From Plasmodiophora brassicae (taxonomy: Eukaryota; Endomyxa: Phytomyxea; Phytomyxea; Plasmodiophorida): a stretch of 64,000 nt of DNA. Below, piece by piece: positions 1 through 10,992 of this stretch. Position 1 is the stretch's first letter. Every line of letters begins with the position of its first letter. A model generated the notes under the pieces. It saw only the letters and a list, made by a program, of their open reading frames with translations, did not search any database and had not been told where the DNA came from. A program made the translations under genes and the position numbers. Location of the stretch: assembly GCA_036867785.1 (NCBI GenBank), contig CP145422.1:1-64000 (forward strand), read 5' to 3'.

Positions 1-412
1 AAAACCCTAAAACCCTAAAACCCTAAAACCCTAAAACCCTAAAAACCCTAAAACCACCTAAAACCCTAAAACCCTAAAACCCAAAAACCCTAAAACCCTA
101 AAACCCTAAAACCCTAAAACCCTAAAACCCTAAAACCCTAAAACCCTAAAACCCTAAAACCCTAAAACCCTAAAACCCTAAAACCCTAAAACCCTAAAAC
201 CCTAAAACCCTAAAACCCTAAAACCCTAAAACCCTAAAACCCTAAAACCCTAAAACCCTAAAACCCTAAAACCCTAAAACCCTAAAAACCCTAAAACCCT
301 AAAACCCTAAGCCCCTAAACCCTAAGCCTAAAAAACCCTATAAAACCCTAAAACCCTAAAACCCTAAAACCCTAAGCCCCTAAAACCCTAAAAAACCCTA
401 AAAAAACCCTAA
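1..412. repeat. Telomere repeat array (AAAACCCT)n
   Basis: The array is almost pure 8-nt AAAACCCT, which is TTTTAGGG on the G-rich strand. The C-rich strand reads 5'->3' inward, as expected at a left chromosome end. Positions 1-300 are regular apart from a few one-base or two-base variants near 40-90. Positions 300-412 are degenerate, with variants such as CCCTAAGCCC and runs of six A. TTTTAGGG is the known telomere repeat of Chlamydomonas and a few other protists, but it does not by itself identify the lineage. Confidence 0.97.
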
Positions 413-3400
413 GCCCGGAACCTTACCCGGTTCAGGCAATCCGATGAGTACATAGTCACCGATCTGAAAGTTCGGTGCAGTTGCTCGTCGGTACGCGTCG
501 CTCCTCTTCCTGTGTACGGCTCGGATTTTCTTCGATTGCTGCACTGCTCCCTTGTGCATTTCATTCAGCGACGTCTGCAATTGCATGACTAGCTCCTGAA
601 TATGCTCCTTTGAGAGTGTAGCTTCCCCATACTTCTCATCCCCTGGCCTCTTGAACACTTGCTTCAGCGGGTTGTCTGGTTGACGTCCCATCATCACTGT
701 CACTGGCGCATTCCCGTTGGTACGCGCCTGCGACCTGTGATTGATCGTGTGTTCAATGTTGTGGTTCAACCATGGCCAATCGTATTTGTCCCACTGCAAT
801 TCAGACAGAAGTGCTCTGACTAGTTGCAAGTAGTTCCTGTTGATCACCTCAATTGATCCATTACTGTAATGCCCATAGGCAACAGTCGGGTGATGAGCAA
901 ATCCACATCGACGCGCCAGTTCCTTCACAACGTTTGCCAGAAAGCAAGACGCCATGTCTGACACCATCAACTCAAACGTTCCGAAGATAGCCCTCCATTC
1001 GAGCAGTGCCTCTACAGTGGTTTCCGCATTGGGTGTATGGTCAGGAGTAATCTTGACCATGCCAGACAGATCATCCCTGATTATCAGGTTCCATTGCAGA
1101 TCATGTCTTCCGCCCTTCTGAGCCGCCATCATGTATAGCCAATCCAAGTGAATCACCTGATTCGGCCTAACACCATGAACAGCTGTTCCCAATGGCCTGG
1201 GAATCCTAACCCCGCCCCTTGTCGGTAGACAGTTCAAACACGCGTTGCAGAACGTCCTCATGTCCTCATCGCAGTGTGCCCAATGGCAGAACTCCCCCAA
1301 CTTCCTCAACGAGGCCTTCAGTCCTAGATGCCCACTGTTTCCGCCCGCATGAGCAATAGCGCATAGCTGCAGCTTCAGCTCGTTGCATTCGTCTGGTATG
1401 ATCACCTGTCCCTTCCCTGTGACGAAGAGATCATCACCATTCTTCGGTCGTTTCGTTCCTCTGAGCCATTTCCTCTGAGCCTTACGGATTTCGTCCACGG
1501 TCGGCCATTGGAATTCCTTCCTTTGTAACGGCCGTACCCGATATCCGTCCTCAATTTGAAGCGTTATCCTCCTGATCGTGCGTACCTCTAGGTGCTGGTC
1601 ATCAGGCCCACCGTCCGGTGCACCCCACCGCGTCATAAGATCCGACCACACATTGTCCTCCCCCGCAATGTGTTTAATGACGTAGTTGACCCTCTGTATG
1701 TCCAGTGCCCATCGTTGCAGTTTCTGCGCCGTTGGCTTTGACACGTCCGTTGGTGAGAATATCCTCACGAGATTCCTATGATCGGTAAACAAACGAAACT
1801 GCTCGTTGGTTGTAACGAGATAGTCCAGTTTGTCAATCCCATCCTTGATCGCGAACCCTTCCTTCTCCACCGTGGACCAGTTCCGCTCTGGGCCCGCGAA
1901 CTTGTGTCCGACGAAACCCAGCGGTTCATGTCGCTGCCCATGCACTGGTTTACCCAAGTCCTCAGGCGGAATCTGTGTGACTACCGCCGCGCTGTTAACC
2001 TCATTTGCATCTGAGAATAGGCATTGGATCCGGTCCTTTCGCGGGTACGCTAGTTGGACCGTGTCCGCCACTGCCATCTTCAGTTTCTCGAATGCCAGCG
2101 CATGTTCGGGTGACCATCCATATTTGCACAATCGCACCCTCCTGGCAATGGCTTTCGTCCTGCCAGGTTGGTCCTTCATTGCATCCTCGTATATCCTCTG
2201 TAACAGGTGTACCTTCCTGTTGTACTCAGGGATGGACCTACTCATCCACTGAGTTGCCATAAGGAATTGTTGCAAGTCCCTTGCCGTCCTCGGCTGTGGT
2301 ATCGCCATTAAAGCCTCAATCCTAGCAGGATCGTGCCTTACCCCTTCTGGCGTGAATATCCTTCCACAGAACCGAACCTCTGTTGTGAAGAGCTCACACT
2401 TCTCCACGTTGAACTTGATGCTGTGCCGTTCGGCTAGCATCAGAGTCCGTTCCAACGTTCGGAACCAATCATCCTCCCTTTGGGCATGCCCCATTAGATC
2501 ATCGATCCATATGATTAGTTTGTGGAACATAAGTTCCCCGAACACCTCAAACATCCTCCCTTGATACTGAGGGGCGGAGTTCATTCCCCCCTGCATCGAC
2601 CTCGTTGGGTTATACACCCCCTTATCTGTCATGAAGGAGAAGATCTCCTGACACGCTTCATCCAGCGGCATCATCCAGAAGCCTTTGAACGCGTCTAGCT
2701 TAAACCAGAACCTCGAGCCTGCCAGGTTCCTGAGTATCGCCTCCTGATGTGGCATAGGCCACGCCACGGCGACACATTTGGCATTAACAGCTCTGAGATC
2801 AACACAGAACCGCTTTCCGCCCCCTGGCTTCGTCACCACCACCACCGGTGAAGCCCACTTCGCGTTGTAGTTTTCAACGACTAGGCCATACTTCTTCAAT
2901 TGGGCGACGAATTCCTCCATGAAAGCACTGTCCTCCATACTGTACTTTCTGGCTCGGCACCTGTAAGGTTCCGCATCCGGTTTCAGCTCCGTGACAAATG
3001 GTGTAACCCTGGCTGGACCATCAGGTCCAATGCTCATACGCCAAACGTCCCTATATCTTCTGACGAGTTTCCGAAGCGATTTCCCCATCGCTTGCGGTAG
3101 GCCATTCCTCAATGCGCGCTCGACCATCCCGTCCATCTCCCTTTCCAGGGAGTCTGTGGAATCGGTTCCGATCCTCACATCCTCTGTTTCCTCTTCCTCC
3201 CCTTCCCAGAGAGGTGGCATCTCGTTTGCCATATTGTGCACTTCATCCATGACGTCATTCCCCTTCTTCGGCGTGCTCTTAATGAGTACGTCCAGGGCCT
3301 TCTTTGGGTGGATACCCAAGTCGTCCAACAGCCTCTCCCCTGGGATTATTTCCTTTTCAGGAATGTCCCATACAAGGCATCGGCGCCGGCGAGTGATCAG

Positions 3401-4654
3401 TTCGCCTGCCGTCGTCGTCAGTCCCAGATCCAGTATCATCACATGGTAGGCTGTGTGCTTCGTTTCTCTGTCTACCAGACAGAACGTTTCCGGCTTCTGG
3501 AGGTTCTCCATTGTTAACAATGGGTCCCGCTCCATTAGCTCGCGCGCTATGGTCAATGGCATCAGAACGTCAACCGATGTCGCTCCACTGTCCAGAACCC
3601 CAACGTAGTCTTCCTCATGTCCGTTTACACGAACGACTACTTGGTCCCCTGTCCTCTGCGCCCCCTCCGACACTCTTCCTACCACTGGAAGCCATGGGTA
3701 CTCTGACAAGTCGTCATCTTTATCAGATTTGGCCTTACGGGGTCCATCCCTTCCCGTTGGCCCCTTGCGGCGATCCTTCAGCAGGTCTGCGACCTGCTTC
3801 TTGGTAGGCTTCTTCGGGCAACGAAACGCTGGATGTCCAACCTCGTCACAGTTGAAACATCGCAGGTCCTTCCGGTGTCGTTTCGTGTCCCGGCCTCCAT
3901 CGCCTCCTTCATCCGTCTGCGCCCCTCGCTTCTTCGGGGTGGGTTTGACCTTTCCCTTCCCCTTGCCATCCTCACGTCCCGGCTCCATGTACAACATCGT
4001 CTCCTCATACGATGCAGCCCGTTCCTTCAGCACCCGATAGAATTCCAAAGGGTCCTTCTGGAGATCGGTCTGGCGCTTCATGACGAGGGTCCGCATGAGC
4101 GCTTGTAAACCGGATGGGCGCACAGCACCCAGTAGGTACTTGACCAGGTTCTTCCGTCCCTCGCGGGACGTGAAGAGGTCCTGCCACCCGTTGCGCGCGA
4201 CCAATTCCTCGTACTGCTGCACGAGGTTCACGACCCTTGCCGCTGGTGTGGTGATGGTCAGCTTCATCGCCAGCTTCCGCATCTCCCGGTCGATGTTCGC
4301 GTCCGTCGAGCGATCCTGCTCCAGATGCCTCTTCATCCAGTCCATCAGGTCGCTCTCCGTCACCCCCTCGGCGTCCTTGCCGAGTTCCCACTTGCAGATC
4401 GCCCTGAGCAGACCGGGGTCGATCATACTCCTCACTGACCGCGGGATCTGGCCCTTGGCGTTCGGATCGTCCCGGAAGTGATTCCGATACGTCTTCAGCT
4501 CGGCCATGAACGTCGTGACGGCCTTGCGGTCCATGCTTTTCAAGGTCGGCGCCTTGTTCATCTGCAGGACGATCGTTGAGCCTTGCACGCTCTGTCCTTG
4601 TTGTCGATCATCGACGTCATCTTCCAGCAGCATCTCCTGCGCGGTGGCCACCAT
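413..4654 (-). mobile_element. Ty3/gypsy-type Gag-Pol, 3'-truncated copy at the telomere
   Basis: This is one continuous minus-strand Gag-Pol frame, apparently identical in protein to the complete copy at 5597-10033 until it is cut off by telomere repeat at 412/413. The first ATG is at 4654; the frame is open back to a GTG at 4876, but that stretch is probably LTR or leader. All the domains of the complete copy are present (CCHC knuckle, DSGA protease, reverse transcriptase, RNase H, integrase). Only the last part of the C-terminal tail and the 3' LTR are missing. After the element residues ending in PGKVPG the frame reads a few telomere-encoded codons and stops at 398. Its 5' LTR is the 4655-5613 region, shared with the next copy as that copy's 3' LTR. 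Confidence 0.93.
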
Positions 4655-5613
4655 CGCGTCCTTCTTTGAAACCTTCCCCGAAAGGATGTTCAAGAGATCT
4701 CTGTGACGTCCCAACGGTGATGGTATATCAGCCGTGTAGTATAATCGTCTGTGTCCCCGACCTGCAGCTCCCACGGACGCCGTGCGGACTCCGTGCGCAC
4801 TCCGTGCATGTCCGTCATTCTTAGGGCGGCCTAGCCGGATCACAGCTATTCTTGTCTTATAGCTTGGAGCCGGCACACGCTTTATTATTGCAGCCCCCGT
4901 CTATCCGAATTCGATCCGACTCGAAGCAGATAGTGGCGACTGCAATCACAGCACGATTGACCTCGGTTTCCGGATGATCCGACCACTGGGGGTCGCTCAG
5001 GACTGCCGCGCCTGCACCGATTGCAGCGAACGCTGACGCTCGGTGCCGGCTGAGGCGAGGATGACCAGCACGCTCGGGGCACGCGCGTATCGACCTCATC
5101 GGCTTGTATTGGACAGTTCTGGGTGAGGCGACGTGCCGGCGGCGACTTGTCGATAGTAGGCAGGCGTTCGCATATCGATCGCCGGCAACTGGCGCTGGCG
5201 GGCGCTGTCGTGCTGGACGACCTGCGGGACGGGCAGGTGACTCTCGACAGGCCGGCGGTGACTTCGGCGTGAAGGGCGGCGTTGGCGACCGGCAGCGTCG
5301 TCGGATCGTCGGTCGCGCGGGCGAAGCCCACCATGGAGTCGGCGCCTTCTTCACGTTGGGATGACTCCACGTCTATGGCGTATACCGCCCTCCAACGGGC
5401 ATGCGCATCGCGAACTCGTGTAGGAGGCGCCGGAGAACGGCGCACGCTCCATGGTGTACAGCGCATCCGCCCAGGCTACCTACCGCACGCCGCGCCGCCA
5501 CACGCCACCCGACCGCTTGCAAAATATCAACGGGGCTATTTTGGGAAGGGATCAAGCGTTTTTTGCGTAACCAAGACCAGGGATACACCTGTCATATCAC
5601 CCTTTACCATAAT
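4655..5613 (-). repeat. LTR region shared by the two tandem retroelement copies
   Basis: The sequence up to 5613 matches 10034-10992 at a constant offset of 5,379 bases with no difference that I could see. The right border is sharp: beyond 5613 the sequence is the Gag-Pol 3' end, and beyond 10992 it is kinase-like host sequence. The left border of the LTR proper cannot be set, because both copies continue into the same internal region. On the minus strand it carries an AATAAA at about 4880-4885 and a TATAAG at about 4856-4861, both plausible LTR signals. The Gag-Pol stop codon (5597-5599) lies about 15 nt inside this repeat. No host gene is seen here. Confidence 0.75.
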
Positions 5614-8600
5614 CCATCTGTCGCTTCAGTTCCTCAGTGGCATTCACTTTGCCATGTTCATAGAGGCGAACGCGGTCCCCGTGAACGGTTCGAGTGTCCG
5701 TCTCATTGAACATATTCCTCACCTCGTAGGTGTAGTTCTCGTGGCTATCAGTTATTTGATATAGGCCCCGCCACTTCATAAAGAGCTTCTTGCCCGGAAC
5801 CTTACCCGGTTCAGGCAATCCGATGAGTACATAGTCACCGATCTGAAAGTTCGGTGCAGTTGCTCGTCGGTACGCGTCGCTCCTCTTCCTGTGTACGGCT
5901 CGGATTTTCTTCGATTGCTGCACTGCTCCCTTGTGCATTTCATTCAGCGACGTCTGCAATTGCATGACTAGCTCCTGAATATGCTCCTTTGAGAGTGTAG
6001 CTTCCCCATACTTCTCATCCCCTGGCCTCTTGAACACTTGCTTCAGCGGGTTGTCTGGTTGACGTCCCATCATCACTGTCACTGGCGCATTCCCGTTGGT
6101 ACGCGCCTGCGACCTGTGATTGATCGTGTGTTCAATGTTGTGGTTCAACCATGGCCAATCGTATTTGTCCCACTGCAATTCAGACAGAAGTGCTCTGACT
6201 AGTTGCAAGTAGTTCCTGTTGATCACCTCAATTGATCCATTACTGTAATGCCCATAGGCAACAGTCGGGTGATGAGCAAATCCACATCGACGCGCCAGTT
6301 CCTTCACAACGTTTGCCAGAAAGCAAGACGCCATGTCTGACACCATCAACTCAAACGTTCCGAAGATAGCCCTCCATTCGAGCAGTGCCTCTACAGTGGT
6401 TTCCGCATTGGGTGTATGGTCAGGAGTAATCTTGACCATGCCAGACAGATCATCCCTGATTATCAGGTTCCATTGCAGATCATGTCTTCCGCCCTTCTGA
6501 GCCGCCATCATGTATAGCCAATCCAAGTGAATCACCTGATTCGGCCTAACACCATGAACAGCTGTTCCCAATGGCCTGGGAATCCTAACCCCGCCCCTTG
6601 TCGGTAGACAGTTCAAACACGCGTTGCAGAACGTCCTCATGTCCTCATCGCAGTGTGCCCAATGGCAGAACTCCCCCAACTTCCTCAACGAGGCCTTCAG
6701 TCCTAGATGCCCACTGTTTCCGCCCGCATGAGCAATAGCGCATAGCTGCAGCTTCAGCTCGTTGCATTCGTCTGGTATGATCACCTGTCCCTTCCCTGTG
6801 ACGAAGAGATCATCACCATTCTTCGGTCGTTTCGTTCCTCTGAGCCATTTCCTCTGAGCCTTACGGATTTCGTCCACGGTCGGCCATTGGAATTCCTTCC
6901 TTTGTAACGGCCGTACCCGATATCCGTCCTCAATTTGAAGCGTTATCCTCCTGATCGTGCGTACCTCTAGGTGCTGGTCATCAGGCCCACCGTCCGGTGC
7001 ACCCCACCGCGTCATAAGATCCGACCACACATTGTCCTCCCCCGCAATGTGTTTAATGACGTAGTTGACCCTCTGTATGTCCAGTGCCCATCGTTGCAGT
7101 TTCTGCGCCGTTGGCTTTGACACGTCCGTTGGTGAGAATATCCTCACGAGATTCCTATGATCGGTAAACAAACGAAACTGCTCGTTGGTTGTAACGAGAT
7201 AGTCCAGTTTGTCAATCCCATCCTTGATCGCGAACCCTTCCTTCTCCACCGTGGACCAGTTCCGCTCTGGGCCCGCGAACTTGTGTCCGACGAAACCCAG
7301 CGGTTCATGTCGCTGCCCATGCACTGGTTTACCCAAGTCCTCAGGCGGAATCTGTGTGACTACCGCCGCGCTGTTAACCTCATTTGCATCTGAGAATAGG
7401 CATTGGATCCGGTCCTTTCGCGGGTACGCTAGTTGGACCGTGTCCGCCACTGCCATCTTCAGTTTCTCGAATGCCAGCGCATGTTCGGGTGACCATCCAT
7501 ATTTGCACAATCGCACCCTCCTGGCAATGGCTTTCGTCCTGCCAGGTTGGTCCTTCATTGCATCCTCGTATATCCTCTGTAACAGGTGTACCTTCCTGTT
7601 GTACTCAGGGATGGACCTACTCATCCACTGAGTTGCCATAAGGAATTGTTGCAAGTCCCTTGCCGTCCTCGGCTGTGGTATCGCCATTAAAGCCTCAATC
7701 CTAGCAGGATCGTGCCTTACCCCTTCTGGCGTGAATATCCTTCCACAGAACCGAACCTCTGTTGTGAAGAGCTCACACTTCTCCACGTTGAACTTGATGC
7801 TGTGCCGTTCGGCTAGCATCAGAGTCCGTTCCAACGTTCGGAACCAATCATCCTCCCTTTGGGCATGCCCCATTAGATCATCGATCCATATGATTAGTTT
7901 GTGGAACATAAGTTCCCCGAACACCTCAAACATCCTCCCTTGATACTGAGGGGCGGAGTTCATTCCCCCCTGCATCGACCTCGTTGGGTTATACACCCCC
8001 TTATCTGTCATGAAGGAGAAGATCTCCTGACACGCTTCATCCAGCGGCATCATCCAGAAGCCTTTGAACGCGTCTAGCTTAAACCAGAACCTCGAGCCTG
8101 CCAGGTTCCTGAGTATCGCCTCCTGATGTGGCATAGGCCACGCCACGGCGACACATTTGGCATTAACAGCTCTGAGATCAACACAGAACCGCTTTCCGCC
8201 CCCTGGCTTCGTCACCACCACCACCGGTGAAGCCCACTTCGCGTTGTAGTTTTCAACGACTAGGCCATACTTCTTCAATTGGGCGACGAATTCCTCCATG
8301 AAAGCACTGTCCTCCATACTGTACTTTCTGGCTCGGCACCTGTAAGGTTCCGCATCCGGTTTCAGCTCCGTGACAAATGGTGTAACCCTGGCTGGACCAT
8401 CAGGTCCAATGCTCATACGCCAAACGTCCCTATATCTTCTGACGAGTTTCCGAAGCGATTTCCCCATCGCTTGCGGTAGGCCATTCCTCAATGCGCGCTC
8501 GACCATCCCGTCCATCTCCCTTTCCAGGGAGTCTGTGGAATCGGTTCCGATCCTCACATCCTCTGTTTCCTCTTCCTCCCCTTCCCAGAGAGGTGGCATC

Positions 8601-10033
8601 TCGTTTGCCATATTGTGCACTTCATCCATGACGTCATTCCCCTTCTTCGGCGTGCTCTTAATGAGTACGTCCAGGGCCTTCTTTGGGTGGATACCCAAGT
8701 CGTCCAACAGCCTCTCCCCTGGGATTATTTCCTTTTCAGGAATGTCCCATACAAGGCATCGGCGCCGGCGAGTGATCAGTTCGCCTGCCGTCGTCGTCAG
8801 TCCCAGATCCAGTATCATCACATGGTAGGCTGTGTGCTTCGTTTCTCTGTCTACCAGACAGAACGTTTCCGGCTTCTGGAGGTTCTCCATTGTTAACAAT
8901 GGGTCCCGCTCCATTAGCTCGCGCGCTATGGTCAATGGCATCAGAACGTCAACCGATGTCGCTCCACTGTCCAGAACCCCAACGTAGTCTTCCTCATGTC
9001 CGTTTACACGAACGACTACTTGGTCCCCTGTCCTCTGCGCCCCCTCCGACACTCTTCCTACCACTGGAAGCCATGGGTACTCTGACAAGTCGTCATCTTT
9101 ATCAGATTTGGCCTTACGGGGTCCATCCCTTCCCGTTGGCCCCTTGCGGCGATCCTTCAGCAGGTCTGCGACCTGCTTCTTGGTAGGCTTCTTCGGGCAA
9201 CGAAACGCTGGATGTCCAACCTCGTCACAGTTGAAACATCGCAGGTCCTTCCGGTGTCGTTTCGTGTCCCGGCCTCCATCGCCTCCTTCATCCGTCTGCG
9301 CCCCTCGCTTCTTCGGGGTGGGTTTGACCTTTCCCTTCCCCTTGCCATCCTCACGTCCCGGCTCCATGTACAACATCGTCTCCTCATACGATGCAGCCCG
9401 TTCCTTCAGCACCCGATAGAATTCCAAAGGGTCCTTCTGGAGATCGGTCTGGCGCTTCATGACGAGGGTCCGCATGAGCGCTTGTAAACCGGATGGGCGC
9501 ACAGCACCCAGTAGGTACTTGACCAGGTTCTTCCGTCCCTCGCGGGACGTGAAGAGGTCCTGCCACCCGTTGCGCGCGACCAATTCCTCGTACTGCTGCA
9601 CGAGGTTCACGACCCTTGCCGCTGGTGTGGTGATGGTCAGCTTCATCGCCAGCTTCCGCATCTCCCGGTCGATGTTCGCGTCCGTCGAGCGATCCTGCTC
9701 CAGATGCCTCTTCATCCAGTCCATCAGGTCGCTCTCCGTCACCCCCTCGGCGTCCTTGCCGAGTTCCCACTTGCAGATCGCCCTGAGCAGACCGGGGTCG
9801 ATCATACTCCTCACTGACCGCGGGATCTGGCCCTTGGCGTTCGGATCGTCCCGGAAGTGATTCCGATACGTCTTCAGCTCGGCCATGAACGTCGTGACGG
9901 CCTTGCGGTCCATGCTTTTCAAGGTCGGCGCCTTGTTCATCTGCAGGACGATCGTTGAGCCTTGCACGCTCTGTCCTTGTTGTCGATCATCGACGTCATC
10001 TTCCAGCAGCATCTCCTGCGCGGTGGCCACCAT
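5597..10033 (-). CDS. Ty3/gypsy-type retrotransposon Gag-Pol polyprotein (complete)
   Basis: A single frame of 1,478 codons from the first ATG (10033); it is open without an ATG to 10255, and the residue numbers here count from 10255. In order: Gag; a CCHC knuckle at about 339-352; aspartic protease DSGA at about 429; reverse transcriptase with WIDD at 790-793 in place of the usual YxDD; RNase H with SDAN and TDH motifs; integrase with an HHCC zinc site near 1173-1214 and D,D,E near 1243, 1304 and 1342; and a chromo/GPY-like tail with KWRGLY. The order protease-RT-RNase H-integrase is that of Metaviridae (Ty3/gypsy). Gag and Pol are fused with no frameshift. The frame is intact, so the element may be active or very recent. 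Confidence 0.93.
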   Translation of the reverse strand: MVATAQEMLLEDDVDDRQQGQSVQGSTIVLQMNKAPTLKSMDRKAVTTFMAELKTYRNHFRDDPNAKGQIPRSVRSMIDPGLLRAICKWELGKDAEGVTESDLMDWMKRHLEQDRSTDANIDREMRKLAMKLTITTPAARVVNLVQQYEELVARNGWQDLFTSREGRKNLVKYLLGAVRPSGLQALMRTLVMKRQTDLQKDPLEFYRVLKERAASYEETMLYMEPGREDGKGKGKVKPTPKKRGAQTDEGGDGGRDTKRHRKDLRCFNCDEVGHPAFRCPKKPTKKQVADLLKDRRKGPTGRDGPRKAKSDKDDDLSEYPWLPVVGRVSEGAQRTGDQVVVRVNGHEEDYVGVLDSGATSVDVLMPLTIARELMERDPLLTMENLQKPETFCLVDRETKHTAYHVMILDLGLTTTAGELITRRRRCLVWDIPEKEIIPGERLLDDLGIHPKKALDVLIKSTPKKGNDVMDEVHNMANEMPPLWEGEEEETEDVRIGTDSTDSLEREMDGMVERALRNGLPQAMGKSLRKLVRRYRDVWRMSIGPDGPARVTPFVTELKPDAEPYRCRARKYSMEDSAFMEEFVAQLKKYGLVVENYNAKWASPVVVVTKPGGGKRFCVDLRAVNAKCVAVAWPMPHQEAILRNLAGSRFWFKLDAFKGFWMMPLDEACQEIFSFMTDKGVYNPTRSMQGGMNSAPQYQGRMFEVFGELMFHKLIIWIDDLMGHAQREDDWFRTLERTLMLAERHSIKFNVEKCELFTTEVRFCGRIFTPEGVRHDPARIEALMAIPQPRTARDLQQFLMATQWMSRSIPEYNRKVHLLQRIYEDAMKDQPGRTKAIARRVRLCKYGWSPEHALAFEKLKMAVADTVQLAYPRKDRIQCLFSDANEVNSAAVVTQIPPEDLGKPVHGQRHEPLGFVGHKFAGPERNWSTVEKEGFAIKDGIDKLDYLVTTNEQFRLFTDHRNLVRIFSPTDVSKPTAQKLQRWALDIQRVNYVIKHIAGEDNVWSDLMTRWGAPDGGPDDQHLEVRTIRRITLQIEDGYRVRPLQRKEFQWPTVDEIRKAQRKWLRGTKRPKNGDDLFVTGKGQVIIPDECNELKLQLCAIAHAGGNSGHLGLKASLRKLGEFCHWAHCDEDMRTFCNACLNCLPTRGGVRIPRPLGTAVHGVRPNQVIHLDWLYMMAAQKGGRHDLQWNLIIRDDLSGMVKITPDHTPNAETTVEALLEWRAIFGTFELMVSDMASCFLANVVKELARRCGFAHHPTVAYGHYSNGSIEVINRNYLQLVRALLSELQWDKYDWPWLNHNIEHTINHRSQARTNGNAPVTVMMGRQPDNPLKQVFKRPGDEKYGEATLSKEHIQELVMQLQTSLNEMHKGAVQQSKKIRAVHRKRSDAYRRATAPNFQIGDYVLIGLPEPGKVPGKKLFMKWRGLYQITDSHENYTYEVRNMFNETDTRTVHGDRVRLYEHGKVNATEELKRQMDYGKG

Positions 10034-10992
10034 CGCGTCCTTCTTTGAAACCTTCCCCGAAAGGATGTTCAAGAGATCTCTGTGACGTCCCAACGGTGAT
10101 GGTATATCAGCCGTGTAGTATAATCGTCTGTGTCCCCGACCTGCAGCTCCCACGGACGCCGTGCGGACTCCGTGCGCACTCCGTGCATGTCCGTCATTCT
10201 TAGGGCGGCCTAGCCGGATCACAGCTATTCTTGTCTTATAGCTTGGAGCCGGCACACGCTTTATTATTGCAGCCCCCGTCTATCCGAATTCGATCCGACT
10301 CGAAGCAGATAGTGGCGACTGCAATCACAGCACGATTGACCTCGGTTTCCGGATGATCCGACCACTGGGGGTCGCTCAGGACTGCCGCGCCTGCACCGAT
10401 TGCAGCGAACGCTGACGCTCGGTGCCGGCTGAGGCGAGGATGACCAGCACGCTCGGGGCACGCGCGTATCGACCTCATCGGCTTGTATTGGACAGTTCTG
10501 GGTGAGGCGACGTGCCGGCGGCGACTTGTCGATAGTAGGCAGGCGTTCGCATATCGATCGCCGGCAACTGGCGCTGGCGGGCGCTGTCGTGCTGGACGAC
10601 CTGCGGGACGGGCAGGTGACTCTCGACAGGCCGGCGGTGACTTCGGCGTGAAGGGCGGCGTTGGCGACCGGCAGCGTCGTCGGATCGTCGGTCGCGCGGG
10701 CGAAGCCCACCATGGAGTCGGCGCCTTCTTCACGTTGGGATGACTCCACGTCTATGGCGTATACCGCCCTCCAACGGGCATGCGCATCGCGAACTCGTGT
10801 AGGAGGCGCCGGAGAACGGCGCACGCTCCATGGTGTACAGCGCATCCGCCCAGGCTACCTACCGCACGCCGCGCCGCCACACGCCACCCGACCGCTTGCA
10901 AAATATCAACGGGGCTATTTTGGGAAGGGATCAAGCGTTTTTTGCGTAACCAAGACCAGGGATACACCTGTCATATCACCCTTTACCATAAT
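10034..10992 (-). repeat. 5' LTR region of the complete retroelement
   Basis: This appears identical to 4655-5613. On the minus strand the element starts at or just inside 10992, with first bases ATTATGGTAAAGGG, and runs toward lower coordinates. A TATAAG (about 10235-10240 on the plus strand as CTTATA) and an AATAAA (about 10259-10264) are candidate promoter and poly(A) signals. The inner limit and primer-binding site were not identified. Diverged relatives of this sequence recur between 18.9 and 29.2 kb. Confidence 0.75.
10237..10243 (-). promoter_or_regulatory. Candidate TATA box in the LTR
   Basis: The minus strand reads GCTATAAGAC here, about 200 nt upstream of the first Gag-Pol ATG (10033). 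This is a reasonable place for an LTR promoter. The same motif is in the tandem copy 5,379 bases to the left. The call rests on motif and position only. Confidence 0.35.

Noticed and set aside
1830-2252. Plus-strand ORFs within the two Gag-Pol copies
   Set aside because: They occur identically in both copies and lie opposite conserved RT and RNase H motifs, so they are shadows.
4655-5613. Independent 165-193-codon minus-strand genes in the LTR
   Set aside because: They repeat exactly at the other LTR and are Arg/Pro/Ser-rich without motifs. They are chance frames in GC-rich LTR sequence.
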